From: Clostridium sp. OS1-26
GTDB taxonomy: Bacteria > Bacillota > Clostridia > Clostridiales > Clostridiaceae
Assembly: GCF_030915445.1 (NCBI RefSeq)
Contig: NZ_CP133264.1
Location: forward strand, 3,286,001 to 3,350,000
Length of the DNA stretch: 64,000 bases
Direction: 5' to 3'
Shown: positions 35,508 to 45,183 of the stretch, one piece after another
Layout: each line of letters begins with the position of its first letter
How positions within the stretch are numbered: position 1 is the first letter of the stretch
Made by a program: the position numbers and the translations under genes
Notes under the pieces: model-generated
The model's input: only the letters and a program-made list of their open reading frames with translations
The model's database searches: none
What the model was told of the DNA's origin: nothing

Positions 35508-36817
35508 AATCCACAGTTTCTGTACATGCATTTCTAAGTTACATATTTGTTCCATCTGTATTAATGAGTATTTTATATAAAAATATAGTCAAAATAAGTG
35601 ATATGAGAAAATATTTTTTTATATCATTTTTAACGGGAATAGTACTTTCAACTGGTTCATACCTTATAATACTTCCGTTACTCTCTATTATTACTATTGT
35701 TCAGTTAAACGCAGATGAGAACAAAATTAAGATATTAATAACTATTTATGCTATATATTTTGCAAATACAATATACACTTTTATATATACCTTTTATGGT
35801 GGAAAATTACAAAATATACCTTTTGGAGCTATATTGATACAGTTTATGATAATGTCATGTATTATTATTATGGTATCTCTAATAATAAATAAAATTAGTT
35901 CTATGAAAAGAGTACAAAGGAAATCTTCTTCATCTCAGATAAGACTTAAAATGATTTTAATAATAAATATACCACTAACAGTAATTATATATGGAATTTT
36001 TCTACTTACATATCCATCTCCAATAGGTAAGGAAAAGATGGATTTTATAGTGGGCAATTTTATTCCAGAAGCACTGCCTTTAATATCAATAATACTTACA
36101 AGTATCATAGTTTATAATCATGATAAGAGTGTTGAATATAGGGTAAGGTTAAAAAGAGAAATTGAAGAAAAACATGAAATAGAGGAATATTCACGTATAG
36201 TAGAAAATATGTATGCTGAAACTAGAAAATTCAAGCATGACTATATAAACATGCTTTTACCCCTTAAAGAATATATAGATAATAATGATAATGAGGCACT
36301 ACGTGAATTTTTCTATAGCAATGTTATTGACATAGACAAAGATATAAAGTGGAGTGATAGTAATATAGACAAACTTAAATATGTTAAAATTTTAGGTTTA
36401 AAGGCATTACTATCTACAAAACTTATAAAAGCTGCATCTATGAGTATAGATATAAAAGTTGATATCGTTGAGGACATACAGTATATATCTATGAATATAA
36501 TGGACCTATGTAGAATAATAGGAATACTGATGGATAACGCCATTGAAGCGGCAGAACCATGTGAACATCCTAAGATCTACATTTGTGTTGTAAACAAAAA
36601 TGGTTATGTAATCATAGCCCTGCAAAATAATTTTAGTGGAGAAAAGCCAGTGATTTATAAGATATATAAGGAAGGGTTCTCTACTAAAGGTAGTGGAAGG
36701 GGACTAGGTCTTTATACTGTTAAAAGTATTATAGATAAAAAATATGATAATGTATTTCTAAATACCTCTATAGAAGAGAGTATGTTTATACAGGAACTAT
36801 GGATTAAGAATATGTAA
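35504..36817 (+). CDS. AgrC-like sensor histidine kinase (GHKL family)
   Basis: 437 aa, TTG start within the end of the regulator gene. Six or so membrane helices occupy about residues 1-210. A dimerisation region with RKFKHDYINMLLPLKEYI follows, in which the His in KHD is the expected phospho-site. The GHKL ATPase domain has DLCRIIGILMDNAIEAAEPC and GSGRGLGLYTVKSII. This is the AgrC/ComD/BlpH architecture, which reads peptide signals. No AgrB or pre-peptide gene is visible nearby, so the ligand may come from elsewhere. Confidence 0.9.
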   Translation: MKSTVSVHAFLSYIFVPSVLMSILYKNIVKISDMRKYFFISFLTGIVLSTGSYLIILPLLSIITIVQLNADENKIKILITIYAIYFANTIYTFIYTFYGGKLQNIPFGAILIQFMIMSCIIIMVSLIINKISSMKRVQRKSSSSQIRLKMILIINIPLTVIIYGIFLLTYPSPIGKEKMDFIVGNFIPEALPLISIILTSIIVYNHDKSVEYRVRLKREIEEKHEIEEYSRIVENMYAETRKFKHDYINMLLPLKEYIDNNDNEALREFFYSNVIDIDKDIKWSDSNIDKLKYVKILGLKALLSTKLIKAASMSIDIKVDIVEDIQYISMNIMDLCRIIGILMDNAIEAAEPCEHPKIYICVVNKNGYVIIALQNNFSGEKPVIYKIYKEGFSTKGSGRGLGLYTVKSIIDKKYDNVFLNTSIEESMFIQELWIKNM

Positions 36818-36846
36818 AGGGCATCCTAAAAATAGGGTGCCTTTTT
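36816..36846 (+). terminator. Terminator of LytTR two-component operon
   Basis: AAAGGGCATCCT pairs with AGGGTGCCTTT with a one-base bulge, then TTCC. It overlaps the kinase stop codon. Confidence 0.7.
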
Positions 36847-37060
36847 CCTAACCGTAAATTTTTTAATCCTGAGCGTAAATAGTAATATTATTTAGGATTT
36901 TATAAACATGACTTAGGAAGTAGGAGCAAATAGCGTGAAAAAATCCTGCTAATATAAAATAAACAAAATGTTTTAGAAAAGCTGTTAAATTGATTTACTA
37001 CTTATATAGAAAAGATAGCGTATTGTTTATTAAAATTCCTAAGGAAAGGATGAATATTAG

Positions 37061-37771
37061 ATGGAACCAATTTTAGAGGTAAGGAATTTGAGCAAAGAAT
37101 ATAAAAGCAAGAAAATAATAAATGATATCAATATGAAGGTATTTAAAGGAGATATATATGGATTTATAGGACCTAATGGTGCAGGAAAAACTACTACAAT
37201 TAAAACAGTTTTAGGATTATTAAAGGCATCTAAAGGCGAGATTTATATAGAAGGAAAAAGAATTCTTAATGATAATAATCCTTCAGATATTGGGGCAATG
37301 ATAGAATATCCAAGCTTTTATCCATATTTATCAGGATATAAAAATCTATTGTTGTATGCAAATGTTTTAGATTTAGGTAAAAAAAGAGTAGAAGAGGTTT
37401 TAGAACTAGTTAAGCTATCAAATGATAAAAATAAAAAAGTAAGTGAGTATTCTATGGGCATGAAACAGCGACTAGCAGTGGCCAGGGCCTTTTTAAACCA
37501 ACCTAAAATTGCCATACTGGATGAACCTACCAATGGGTTAGATCCAGAAGGAGTTAGAGATATGAGAGATTTAATAAAACACTTGGCAAAGGAAGATGGT
37601 ACAACTTTTATATATTGTTCTCATATCTTAAACGAAGTCCAAAACCTGTGTAATAGAGTGGCTATTATAAATAAAGGGAAAATACTTGTGGAAGATTCCG
37701 TAAATAATTTATTGGGCAAAAATAATCATAGCTCATTAGAAGAGTACTTTATGAAAAAGGTTGGGCTTTAA
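37061..37771 (+). CDS. ABC transporter ATP-binding protein (BcrA/LanF type)
   Basis: 236 aa. Walker A GPNGAGKTT, signature YSMGMKQR (S-M-G variant), Walker B IAILDEPTNGLDPEG, then FIYCSHILNEVQNLC. The sequence IGAMIEYPSFYPYLSGYKNLLLYA is characteristic of bacitracin/lantibiotic-type exporters. It pairs with the two ABC-2 permeases that follow and is likely controlled by the LytTR/AgrC-like pair upstream. A role in self-immunity or resistance to peptides is inferred from family. Confidence 0.92.
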   Translation: MEPILEVRNLSKEYKSKKIINDINMKVFKGDIYGFIGPNGAGKTTTIKTVLGLLKASKGEIYIEGKRILNDNNPSDIGAMIEYPSFYPYLSGYKNLLLYANVLDLGKKRVEEVLELVKLSNDKNKKVSEYSMGMKQRLAVARAFLNQPKIAILDEPTNGLDPEGVRDMRDLIKHLAKEDGTTFIYCSHILNEVQNLCNRVAIINKGKILVEDSVNNLLGKNNHSSLEEYFMKKVGL

Positions 37772-37772
37772 T

Positions 37773-38468
37773 ATGATAAAAAACGAATTAATAAAATTTT
37801 TCACACCTTTAAAAGTATCAATATATGGAGGATTTATATTAGCATTTATATTGATATCTGATGTGATATTCGCGGATAAACCAGTTAAAGTGCAGGCCTT
37901 AGATGGGTTTTTAAATGATAATATGAAGATGTTAATATTTGTGCTCCCTTTAATTTTAGCAGCGATAATATCGGAGATTTTTACCTACGACTATGAATCA
38001 GGCTGTATGAAATTCTTTATTATTTATAAAAGGAGAGAAAGTGTATTTTTTTCTAAAATATTTGCTGGAATCATAATAACAGCATTACTCATTATTGTTA
38101 CTTTCATTATTTTAATTTTAGTTTATGCTATTCAGAATCCAAATCAAATTAGTATATTAGAAAATGAAGCATCATTAATTTTGAAAATGATGGTAATATT
38201 TTTGGCTACTCTGCTGCCTATTTTACTTATATATATATTAATTTCTATAATCTATAAGAATAGTACAATGATATCGGTATTGACCTTCCTTCTAGTAATA
38301 ATGTCTGATTTTTTTCCTAAATTCGTTGGAGATATAACTCCTAGAAGATTTTTTGTGGTATTTTTACTAAAAGATAAGCAGGTTGATAAATTTTCTATTA
38401 TTTTATTTTTGTTATATCTAATAGCTTTTACAGTGATAGATACAAAATTATTTTCAAAAAGGAGATGA
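37773..38468 (+). CDS. ABC-2 type permease (lantibiotic-exporter type) 1
   Basis: 231 aa with six predicted helices: for example the N-terminal SIYGGFILAFILISDVIF, then MLIFVLPLILAAIISEIFTYDYESGCMKFF, and later ALLIIVTFIILILVYAI. The FTYDYESGCMKFFIIYKRRE segment between helices is typical of BcrB/LanE-like permeases. ATG 37773 lies 1 bp after the ATPase stop. It works with the ATPase and the next permease. Confidence 0.85.
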   Translation: MIKNELIKFFTPLKVSIYGGFILAFILISDVIFADKPVKVQALDGFLNDNMKMLIFVLPLILAAIISEIFTYDYESGCMKFFIIYKRRESVFFSKIFAGIIITALLIIVTFIILILVYAIQNPNQISILENEASLILKMMVIFLATLLPILLIYILISIIYKNSTMISVLTFLLVIMSDFFPKFVGDITPRRFFVVFLLKDKQVDKFSIILFLLYLIAFTVIDTKLFSKRR

Positions 38469-38472
38469 TACA

Positions 38473-39276
38473 TTGACAATTAAATTTTTAAAAAATGAAA
38501 TTATTAAAATAATGCATTCAAAGAAAATTTATATATTATTGTCCTTTGTGATATTTATGGTTTTAGCTATCTCATATATTATGTATTCAGAAAAAAATAA
38601 CATAATAAATAACGTACCTCGTACTCTAAAGTATAGTGAACAATTCAAAATGGAAGTTCTGCATATGAATAGTACTACATTCTTAAAACAGTATAGTATC
38701 GAATTCATTTTTAGAACGGTTGTACCATATTTTATATTTTTTATGGTGGCATTTTCGGTAGAGATCTTTGGTGAAGATTTTTTTAGTGGAAACATGAAGT
38801 ATTTTGCAAGATTAGATAAGAATACTGATAGTATATTTAAAGCTAAAGTGCTAAGTCTAATTGTCTATTCATTTTTAATTGTAGTTATTAATATAATTTT
38901 AGGTTTTGTTATTAGTTCTTTTATTTTTGGAGTAAGTTTTTATGGACTAGCTAGAGTTATATTTATTTATTCGTCAGCGGTTATCCCGGCTGCTTCTTTT
39001 GGATTGATTATTGGGATAATATCCTTGTTTATAAAGAATAGAACTGTTAGTTTAACTTTAGGAATTGTTTTTTCTATATTTTTAACTATTACTGATAGAT
39101 TGGCAATTACAAGCAAGTTTTCACCTATTGGGATATTAGGGATTATGGACAAAGCTAGAATAGAAAATATAACTGCAAAAACTTTAATTATAGCCAATAT
39201 AACTTCTTGCATTTATCTAGTTGTAGCTTATTTTATAGGAAAAAGGATTTTTAAAACTAAAGAATTTTATTATTAG
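38473..39276 (+). CDS. ABC-2 type permease (lantibiotic-exporter type) 2
   Basis: 267 aa with six predicted helices. TTG start 38473, with AAAAGGAGATG 6 bp upstream overlapping the end of permease 1. FFMVAFSVEIFGEDFFSGNMKYFARL parallels the intracellular loop of permease 1. Together with the ATPase it forms a three-gene exporter of the BcrAB/LanFEG type. The 160 bp that follow show nothing recognisable. Confidence 0.85.
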   Translation: MTIKFLKNEIIKIMHSKKIYILLSFVIFMVLAISYIMYSEKNNIINNVPRTLKYSEQFKMEVLHMNSTTFLKQYSIEFIFRTVVPYFIFFMVAFSVEIFGEDFFSGNMKYFARLDKNTDSIFKAKVLSLIVYSFLIVVINIILGFVISSFIFGVSFYGLARVIFIYSSAVIPAASFGLIIGIISLFIKNRTVSLTLGIVFSIFLTITDRLAITSKFSPIGILGIMDKARIENITAKTLIIANITSCIYLVVAYFIGKRIFKTKEFYY

Positions 39277-39437
39277 ATCATCTTGGAAACTTCCTTCTAC
39301 AGCATCTTTTATTACATAAACAAAGGTAATTTAAATAATATAGATAAACAGCTCAAGATATAAAAATGTTTTCAAGTATTCTTACAAATAAAGGTATTTT
39401 GATAAGAATGAAGAATATTTAAGTTGGGGGTGTTACT

Positions 39438-40264
39438 ATGTTTAATTATCTTGAAGATAAGTTGAAAAGTTTTGATGGTACTGAAATATTTTACAGAAAG
39501 GATATGGTTGAGAATTCAAAAGCTGTGGTAGTTATAGTTCATGGCTTGTGTGAACATTTAGGTCGTTATGATTACTTTACTAAAAGACTAAATGAAGCAG
39601 GTTATACAGTTTATAGATTTGACAATAGGGGTCATGGTAAATCTTCAGGGGAAAGAGGTTATGTAGATAACTTCCAAGATTTTTTGAGGATGCAGATAAG
39701 ATAGTTAATATGGCTATAGAAGAAAATAAACATGTTCCTGTATTTATGTTTGGTCACAGCATGGGAGGATTTATTACTGCTGGTTATGGTATGAAGTATA
39801 CGAATAAATTAAAAGGTCAAATATTATCTGGAGCTGCAGTAATTGAACTTCCTATATTTGAGGACTTAAAGAGGAATAACTATTTTGAAGGTCATCCTTT
39901 GGAGAAGTCTCCAAATGCTCTTTCTAGTTTAATATGTAGAGATAAAAAAGTTGTAGAGGATTACGATAATGATCCGCTGGTATTAAAAGAAACTAACCTT
40001 AAACTTTTGGGAGAGGTTTTTGTAAAAGGGCCTATTTGGATTAAGAAAAATGTTGAAAATTACACTTATCCTTGTTTAATACTACATGGAGAAAATGATC
40101 AAATAGTTATAAAGGAAGCATCGAAATGGCTATTTGAAAATATAAGTTCCAAGGACAAAAATATAAAAATATATTCTAAGTGTTATCATGAAATACTAAA
40201 TGAAAAAGAAGAGAAACACATTGTTATAGATGATATTTTGAATTGGATTGAAGCTAAATTATAA
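39438..40264 (+). CDS. Alpha/beta hydrolase (monoacylglycerol lipase-like), frame broken near 39680
   Basis: About 276 aa once joined. The N-terminal part has VVVIVHGLCEHLGRYDYFTKRL and FDNRGHGKSSGERG (Hydrolase_4/serine aminopeptidase S33 signature). The second part has the nucleophile elbow GHSMGG, acid LHGENDQIV and catalytic His in KCYHEILNE. The break is a T6 run (39680-39685); one more T gives NFQDFFEDADKIVNMA. All catalytic residues are intact. It probably cleaves monoacylglycerol or lysophospholipid esters. It stands alone. Confidence 0.87.
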
Positions 40265-40307
40265 ATATTGGTTATGTTAATAAATATTGTTGATAATATA
40301 GTGATTT

Positions 40308-40337
40308 TTAAGGGAAGTCATTTTGGACTTTCCTTAA
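40308..40337 (+). terminator. Terminator of lipase gene
   Basis: TTAAGGGAAGTC (40308-40319) pairs with GACTTTCCTTAA (40326-40337), then TTTATAT. Confidence 0.7.
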
Positions 40338-40469
40338 TTTATATCTCATATAAAAATGCAAATTAAAGATATTTTTAATTTACACGATTTAATACATACC
40401 TATGTTACTCATTTAGTTTAGGATAGCATAGATATCGGAGTAGGAATATTTTAATTAGAGGTGAAGAAA

Positions 40470-40508
40470 ATGAAAAATAATATATCTAAAGATGATGTGT
40501 TGGTATAA
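40470..40508 (+). CDS. 12-codon ORF before proline racemase
   Basis: GAGGTGAAG precedes ATG 40470; the product is MKNNISKDDVLV. It could be a leader peptide or the stub of a lost gene. No hairpin switch was found between it and the racemase gene, so a regulatory role is not supported. Confidence 0.3.
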   Translation: MKNNISKDDVLV

Positions 40509-40583
40509 TTGCATAATAACAGTAATTCTCAATATTGTGGTAAGAAGTTTAAGTTAGAATTATAAGATGAAGGGGATTGTAAA

Positions 40584-41591
40584 ATGAGATTTATGAAAAG
40601 TATTAATGCTATAGATACACATACAATGGGAGAGCCAACACGAATAATAGTAAACGGGATTCCTAAAATCATAGGAAGTACAATGTCTGAAAAAAAAGAT
40701 TATATTGCTAAAAATATGGATTACATTAGAACTTCAACCATGCTAGAACCTAGAGGACACAAAGATATGTTTGGTTGCATTATTACTGAGCCAACTATGC
40801 CAGAGGCTGATATTGGGGTTATATTCATGGATGGTAGAGGTTATATGAATATGTGTGGTCACAGCATCATAGGCGTTGCTACAATTGCCGTAGAAACAGG
40901 TATTGTAGATGTAAGAGAACCTTATACTGAAATTAAAATTGAATCACCAGCAGGTCTTGTAATTGCAAAAGCTAAAGTAGAGAATGGTAAAGCAAAGGAA
41001 GTATCCTTTGTTAACGTTCCTGCATTTATATATAAGAGAGAGGCAAAAATTGATTTAGTAGATGTTGGAACTATTACTTTTAACATAGCTTTTGGAGGTA
41101 ATTTTATTGCTGTTATAAAAGCAGAAGAGATTGGAATAGAGATTAATAAAAAAAATATAGGTCAGCTTATTGAAAAAGCAATGATATTGTTAAAGATTAT
41201 CAATGAAAAGATACCTGTGGAACATCCTGAGAAAAAACATATTAAGTCTGTTGATTCAATTGAATTTTATGGCCCGCCAAAAACTCCTGAAGCCAATAGT
41301 CAAAATGTTGTTATTTTTGGAGCAGGTCAGTTTGATAGATCGCCTTGTGGAACAGGAACTTGTGCAAAAATAGCAATGATTTATGAGCAAGGAGAATTAA
41401 AAGCTGGTGAGACTTTTGTAAATGAAAGTATAACAGGTACTACTTTTAAAGGAAGAATCATTGAGGAAACAAAAGTGGGAGAACATAATGCAATTGTTGT
41501 TGAAATCACTGGAAGTGCATATATTATAGGATTCAATCATTTAGTTATTGATGAAGAAGATCCTGTTAAATTTGGATTTCAAATAGAATAG
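40584..41591 (+). CDS. Proline racemase family protein
   Basis: 335 aa. Both catalytic cysteines are present, in MNMCGHSIIG (about residue 94) and DRSPCGTGTCAK (about residue 256). Having both is the mark of true proline racemases or 4-hydroxyproline epimerases, not the dehydratase-type paralogues. DTHTMGEPTRI at the N-terminus is also conserved. In clostridia PrdF makes D-proline for D-proline reductase (Stickland fermentation). Here no prd genes are next to it, so it is an orphan copy and the substrate could be proline or hydroxyproline. Confidence 0.88.
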   Translation: MRFMKSINAIDTHTMGEPTRIIVNGIPKIIGSTMSEKKDYIAKNMDYIRTSTMLEPRGHKDMFGCIITEPTMPEADIGVIFMDGRGYMNMCGHSIIGVATIAVETGIVDVREPYTEIKIESPAGLVIAKAKVENGKAKEVSFVNVPAFIYKREAKIDLVDVGTITFNIAFGGNFIAVIKAEEIGIEINKKNIGQLIEKAMILLKIINEKIPVEHPEKKHIKSVDSIEFYGPPKTPEANSQNVVIFGAGQFDRSPCGTGTCAKIAMIYEQGELKAGETFVNESITGTTFKGRIIEETKVGEHNAIVVEITGSAYIIGFNHLVIDEEDPVKFGFQIE

Positions 41592-41707
41592 ATTAAATTT
41601 AGTATAGTAAAAAGATAAAAATACTCTATTATTTAGAATTGAAAGAAATAGTCTTATTTCAAAGGCATTAGAAGATCTTAAGTAAAAATTCAAGTGTGTT
41701 TTATCTT

Positions 41708-41737
41708 CCCTCAAACTAAGAGTTTGAGGGCATTTTT
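41708..41737 (+). terminator. Terminator of proline racemase gene
   Basis: CCCTCAAACT (41708-41717), loop AAG, AGTTTGAGGG (41721-41730), then CATTTTT. Confidence 0.85.
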
Positions 41738-41989
41738 CTTATAAAGAAATATAATAAATGCACAGAACTAAGGGGAAGCTGCGTAAATGCTTTGGGGTTT
41801 GCGTTGTTTTTTAGGCAATATAAGAATTTAAAGCTCTTATTACAAGATGGGAATGAAAGGGATTGAGTTTTTCTCTTAAAAAAGTAGAGTGAAAAGTAGA
41901 AATATATTGCAATTTTGTAATTAAATAAATTAAGGATTATTTAATGTTGAAGTTATTATCAGTTAAGGTTGTATATTTATAATAAAAGT

Positions 41990-42178
41990 AAATGATAATT
42001 AAAGAGATGACAATAAATAAAAGAAAAAATGCATTTATAATATGTTTATCTACTATATTTACCAGTAGAACTTATCCTTAAAGGGTTATTCTTTGAAAAT
42101 TACAAGTGGATGATTATTTTTGCAGCAGCACTATTCTAATTGTATTTCTTAAATTGCTGAATATTGAGGAGGATTTTT
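41990..42178 (+). pseudogene. Fragmented small membrane-protein reading frame
   Basis: Within 590 bp lacking an intact gene, three frames in succession read MTINKRKNAFII, then YVYLLYLPVELILKGLFFENYKWMIIFAAALF, then LIVFLKLLNIEE. Joined, they would make a ~60-residue membrane protein ending at the VanZ start. Two frame breaks are needed, one of them a missing T in CTATTC. The family is not recognised. 41740-41990 shows nothing else. Confidence 0.35.
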
Positions 42179-43263
42179 ATGCAAGAATATTTGTTACCTA
42201 TAAAATATGCTTTTATCACATTCCCGTTTATAGCTTTACTTTTTACTTTTCCATTTGCGATTTATCAATATAAAAAGTACGGATATATAAACAAATTTAG
42301 AATTTTTATTTTATATTCTTTTTTATTATATTTAATTGCAGCTTATTATTTAGTAATATTACCTCTGCCAAAAACAAGAGATATAAAAAGTTTGCAAAGA
42401 CCTGGTACTCAATATTATAGCCTAGTACCTTTTAGGTTTATTTGTAACATATTTAAAGAAACAAATGTAGTTCTAACTAAGCCCTCAACATATAAATATC
42501 TATTAACGGAAAGGGCTTTTTTACAGGCAGTTTTTAATGGAATTTTACTTACTCCACTGGGTATTTATTTGAGATACTATTTTAAAAAAGATTTGAAAAG
42601 AACCTTAGCTATTACTTTTCTAGTTTCACTATTTTTGAAATAACACAACTTACCGCATTATACGGTATTTACAATGCCCCTTATAGAATTTTTGATATTG
42701 ATGATTTGTTTTTAAATACTCTTAGTGGTTATATTGGGTATTTGATAACTCCAATCTTTGCTTTTTTTCTTCCAGATACAAATGAAATTGATAACAATGT
42801 AAACTTTGAAGAAATAAGAGTAAGCTATTTTAGAAGAATTTTAGCATTTTCCATAGATATGTTTATAATTGGTTTAGTTCCAAACATAAAAGAAAATATT
42901 ATTTTCGAAGGATTAATATATTTTATATACTTCATTTTAATTGTTTATTTTACTAATGGTAAAACCATTGGTAAATGGCTTACAAGTACAAGAGTAAAAG
43001 GACGAGAAAATAAGTTAAGCTTTAAAGAAGTATTTAAGAGATATGGTATTTTGTATTTTGGGGTATTTGGTTTAAACAAAGCTCTACTTACTGCATCTAC
43101 ATTAAATCTAAATAGTGCAATCAGTTATGTATTTGTTGTTATAACTCTAATACAATTTGTAATAATCTTCTTAATTTTAGTTCATGCAGTACTTTGTGTT
43201 ATTAAGAAAAATAGATTTTTTTATGAAAAAATTAGCAATACTCGCATTGTTGTATCAAAATAA
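42179..43263 (+). CDS. VanZ-RDD fusion membrane protein, frame broken near 42632
   Basis: About 361 aa when restored. The N-terminal VanZ domain has LLYLIAAYYLVILPLP, SLVPFRFI, LLTPLGIYLRYYFKKDLKRTLAITFLVSLFFEITQL and FDIDDLFLNTLSGYIGY. An RDD domain follows, with YFRRILAFSIDMFIIGLVPN and the TNGKTIGKWLTSTRVKG loop. ATG 42179 follows GAGGAGG. A T5 run (42632-42636) short of one T breaks the frame between VanZ helices. VanZ proteins lower glycopeptide/lipoglycopeptide binding; the fusion is known in clostridia. It lies next to ABC/two-component genes of envelope defence. Confidence 0.87.
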
Positions 43264-43270
43264 TAATCTA

Positions 43271-43314
43271 AATAATAAAGGTGGATTGATTTACAATCTG
43301 CCTTTATTATTTTG
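43271..43314 (+). terminator. Terminator of VanZ-RDD gene
   Basis: AATAATAAAGG-GATT pairs with AATC-CCTTTATTATT around GATTTAC-type loop sequence, followed by TTGTG. Confidence 0.75.
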
Positions 43315-43438
43315 TGAAATATCATCAATTAATAGGCGGTTTGTAATTGTAAGCTTTAATTAAGGTTAATGTTATCAAGAGGTAAGGATGGAGAGTTAAA
43401 ATATTTTTGTAGTCAAGAAAATACAGGAGGAAGAAATA

Positions 43439-44275
43439 ATGATTAACTGGGAAATAAAAAAAATATTTAAATCAAAAAATGGAATAATTGCTTTAATATT
43501 ATTCTTTATCCTCTCTATGTCTATGGTATTTATGAAACCACAATTAGGAGGGGGAGGTGGTTATAAAGATATTACCTTTTGGAAGGTATTTAATTATAGG
43601 GCATTTCATCCACTTATGACCTCTATTATGCTTATTATAATAATAATAATTTTTTCTAATATCTATACAGATGAGGTCATATCAACTGTTGATAATTTAA
43701 TTTTATCATCAAGAAATAAAAACAAGGTTTTATATTCAAAGTTAGCCTTAAGCATAGGAGTTCCAACATTTCTTTATACTGTGTATTTAGCAGTACAATT
43801 TATAATCACCAATATACAATATGGAAAACCAATTAATGGAGAATTACAGGCTATAAGAATATTTAATAATCCATTATTACTTAAAGATGGTTATACCATA
43901 TACAAATTTGTATTACTTAAAATAGGTGTTATGCTTATAATCCTTATTTCATTAGGAGTATTAGCAAGCTTATTTTCATTCATTACCACAAATTCTATCC
44001 AATCTACAAGCGGATTTTTAATCTTTATATTTTTGGGTAAAGTAATAACTTTAATTAAATTTTTGCCAAAAGAAGTATTGCTTATATTTTCAAAAATTAA
44101 TTTTATAGATTTGATATTTAATTTCAATGAATTTGCTGGAATGTATTCTGGGAGATTAAAAGTATTTACTATGAGTTTAGATGTAACAAATCTATGCTTG
44201 GGGATTATGATAGTTACTTTATTTATAGGAATATTTTCGTGTACAAGTATCTTTAGAAAATTTTTAACAAGATAA
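43439..44275 (+). CDS. ABC transporter permease (ABC-2 like)
   Basis: 278 aa, MINWEIKKIFKSKNGIIALILFF start, with six membrane helices (for example TSIMLIIIIIIFSNIY and IGVMLIILISLGVLASLFSF). The N-terminal WEIKKIFKSKNG motif is typical of ABC-2 permeases beside BcrA-like ATPases. It is the first gene of a five-gene unit: permease, ATPase, permease, response regulator, kinase. The ribosome site is ACAGGAGGAAG. The substrate is unknown. Confidence 0.82.
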   Translation: MINWEIKKIFKSKNGIIALILFFILSMSMVFMKPQLGGGGGYKDITFWKVFNYRAFHPLMTSIMLIIIIIIFSNIYTDEVISTVDNLILSSRNKNKVLYSKLALSIGVPTFLYTVYLAVQFIITNIQYGKPINGELQAIRIFNNPLLLKDGYTIYKFVLLKIGVMLIILISLGVLASLFSFITTNSIQSTSGFLIFIFLGKVITLIKFLPKEVLLIFSKINFIDLIFNFNEFAGMYSGRLKVFTMSLDVTNLCLGIMIVTLFIGIFSCTSIFRKFLTR

Positions 44276-44292
44276 ATTAGGAGGAGTTAATT

Positions 44293-45180
44293 ATGAATAG
44301 ACTTGAAATGAAAAATTTAACAAAAAGTTATGGAAATAAAAAGGCAAATAACAACATAACACTTACATTGGAAAATGGAGTATATGGACTTTTAGGGCCT
44401 AATGGAGCAGGTAAAACAACATTAATGAAGCAAATTGCTACATTAACTAAGCCTACAAGTGGAGAGATAATCTATAATGGTAAAAGCATTTATAGTATAG
44501 AAGATGAATATAGAGGGGTTATAGGTTACTTGCCACAAGAGTTTGGAGCTTATAAGAACTTTTCGGCTAAGAAGTTTTTGCAGTATGTATCAGCATTAAA
44601 AGGCATAGATAAAAGGGAGGCAAATGGAAAAGTAGATGAATTATTAAACTTAGTTGGATTGTACGATGTAAGAAATAAAGCTGTTGGAAAGTTTTCAGGA
44701 GGAATGAAAAGAAGAGTGGGAATTGCTCAGGTGTTATTAAATGACCCTAAAATTATAATATTAGATGAGCCAACGGCAGGGTTAGATCCTCAAGAGAGAA
44801 CAAGATTTAGAAATCTATTATCAGAGATATCAAAAGACAAGATAATAATACTTTCAACTCATATAATTTCTGACATAGAGTCTATAGCAAAGGAAACTAT
44901 TATGATAAAAGATGGCGGAATAATTATGAAGGGAAGCCATAGGGAAATTCTATCTGATATGAATGGAAAAGTATATAGAATAAGAACTAATGATGAAAAT
45001 CAATTGGCTGAAATACAGAGTAAATATAAAGTAGTAAATCTCCAAAGGGGAATAGATTTTACTGAGCTTAGAATTGTAAGCGATAAAACCATATCATATG
45101 AAAATGCAGAGGTTATAGAGCCTAAATTTGAGGACGTTTATATGTTTTATTTCGATTTAGAAAATACAAAGGAGGTATAA
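44293..45180 (+). CDS. ABC transporter ATP-binding protein
   Basis: 295 aa. Walker A GPNGAGKTT, Q-loop LPQEFG, signature FSGGMKRR, Walker B IIILDEPTAGLDPQE, H-loop STHIISDIE. A C-terminal extension of ~70 residues (about 225-295) matches the DrrA/BcrA-type domain. It is 17 bp after the permease gene and 3 bp before the second permease, so the three form one exporter. Confidence 0.92.
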   Translation: MNRLEMKNLTKSYGNKKANNNITLTLENGVYGLLGPNGAGKTTLMKQIATLTKPTSGEIIYNGKSIYSIEDEYRGVIGYLPQEFGAYKNFSAKKFLQYVSALKGIDKREANGKVDELLNLVGLYDVRNKAVGKFSGGMKRRVGIAQVLLNDPKIIILDEPTAGLDPQERTRFRNLLSEISKDKIIILSTHIISDIESIAKETIMIKDGGIIMKGSHREILSDMNGKVYRIRTNDENQLAEIQSKYKVVNLQRGIDFTELRIVSDKTISYENAEVIEPKFEDVYMFYFDLENTKEV

Positions 45181-45183
45181 TAA

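Noticed and set aside
34700..39400. Complete agr-type quorum-sensing locus
   Set aside because: Only AgrC/AgrA-like genes are present. No AgrB protease or AgrD-like precursor was found in any frame.
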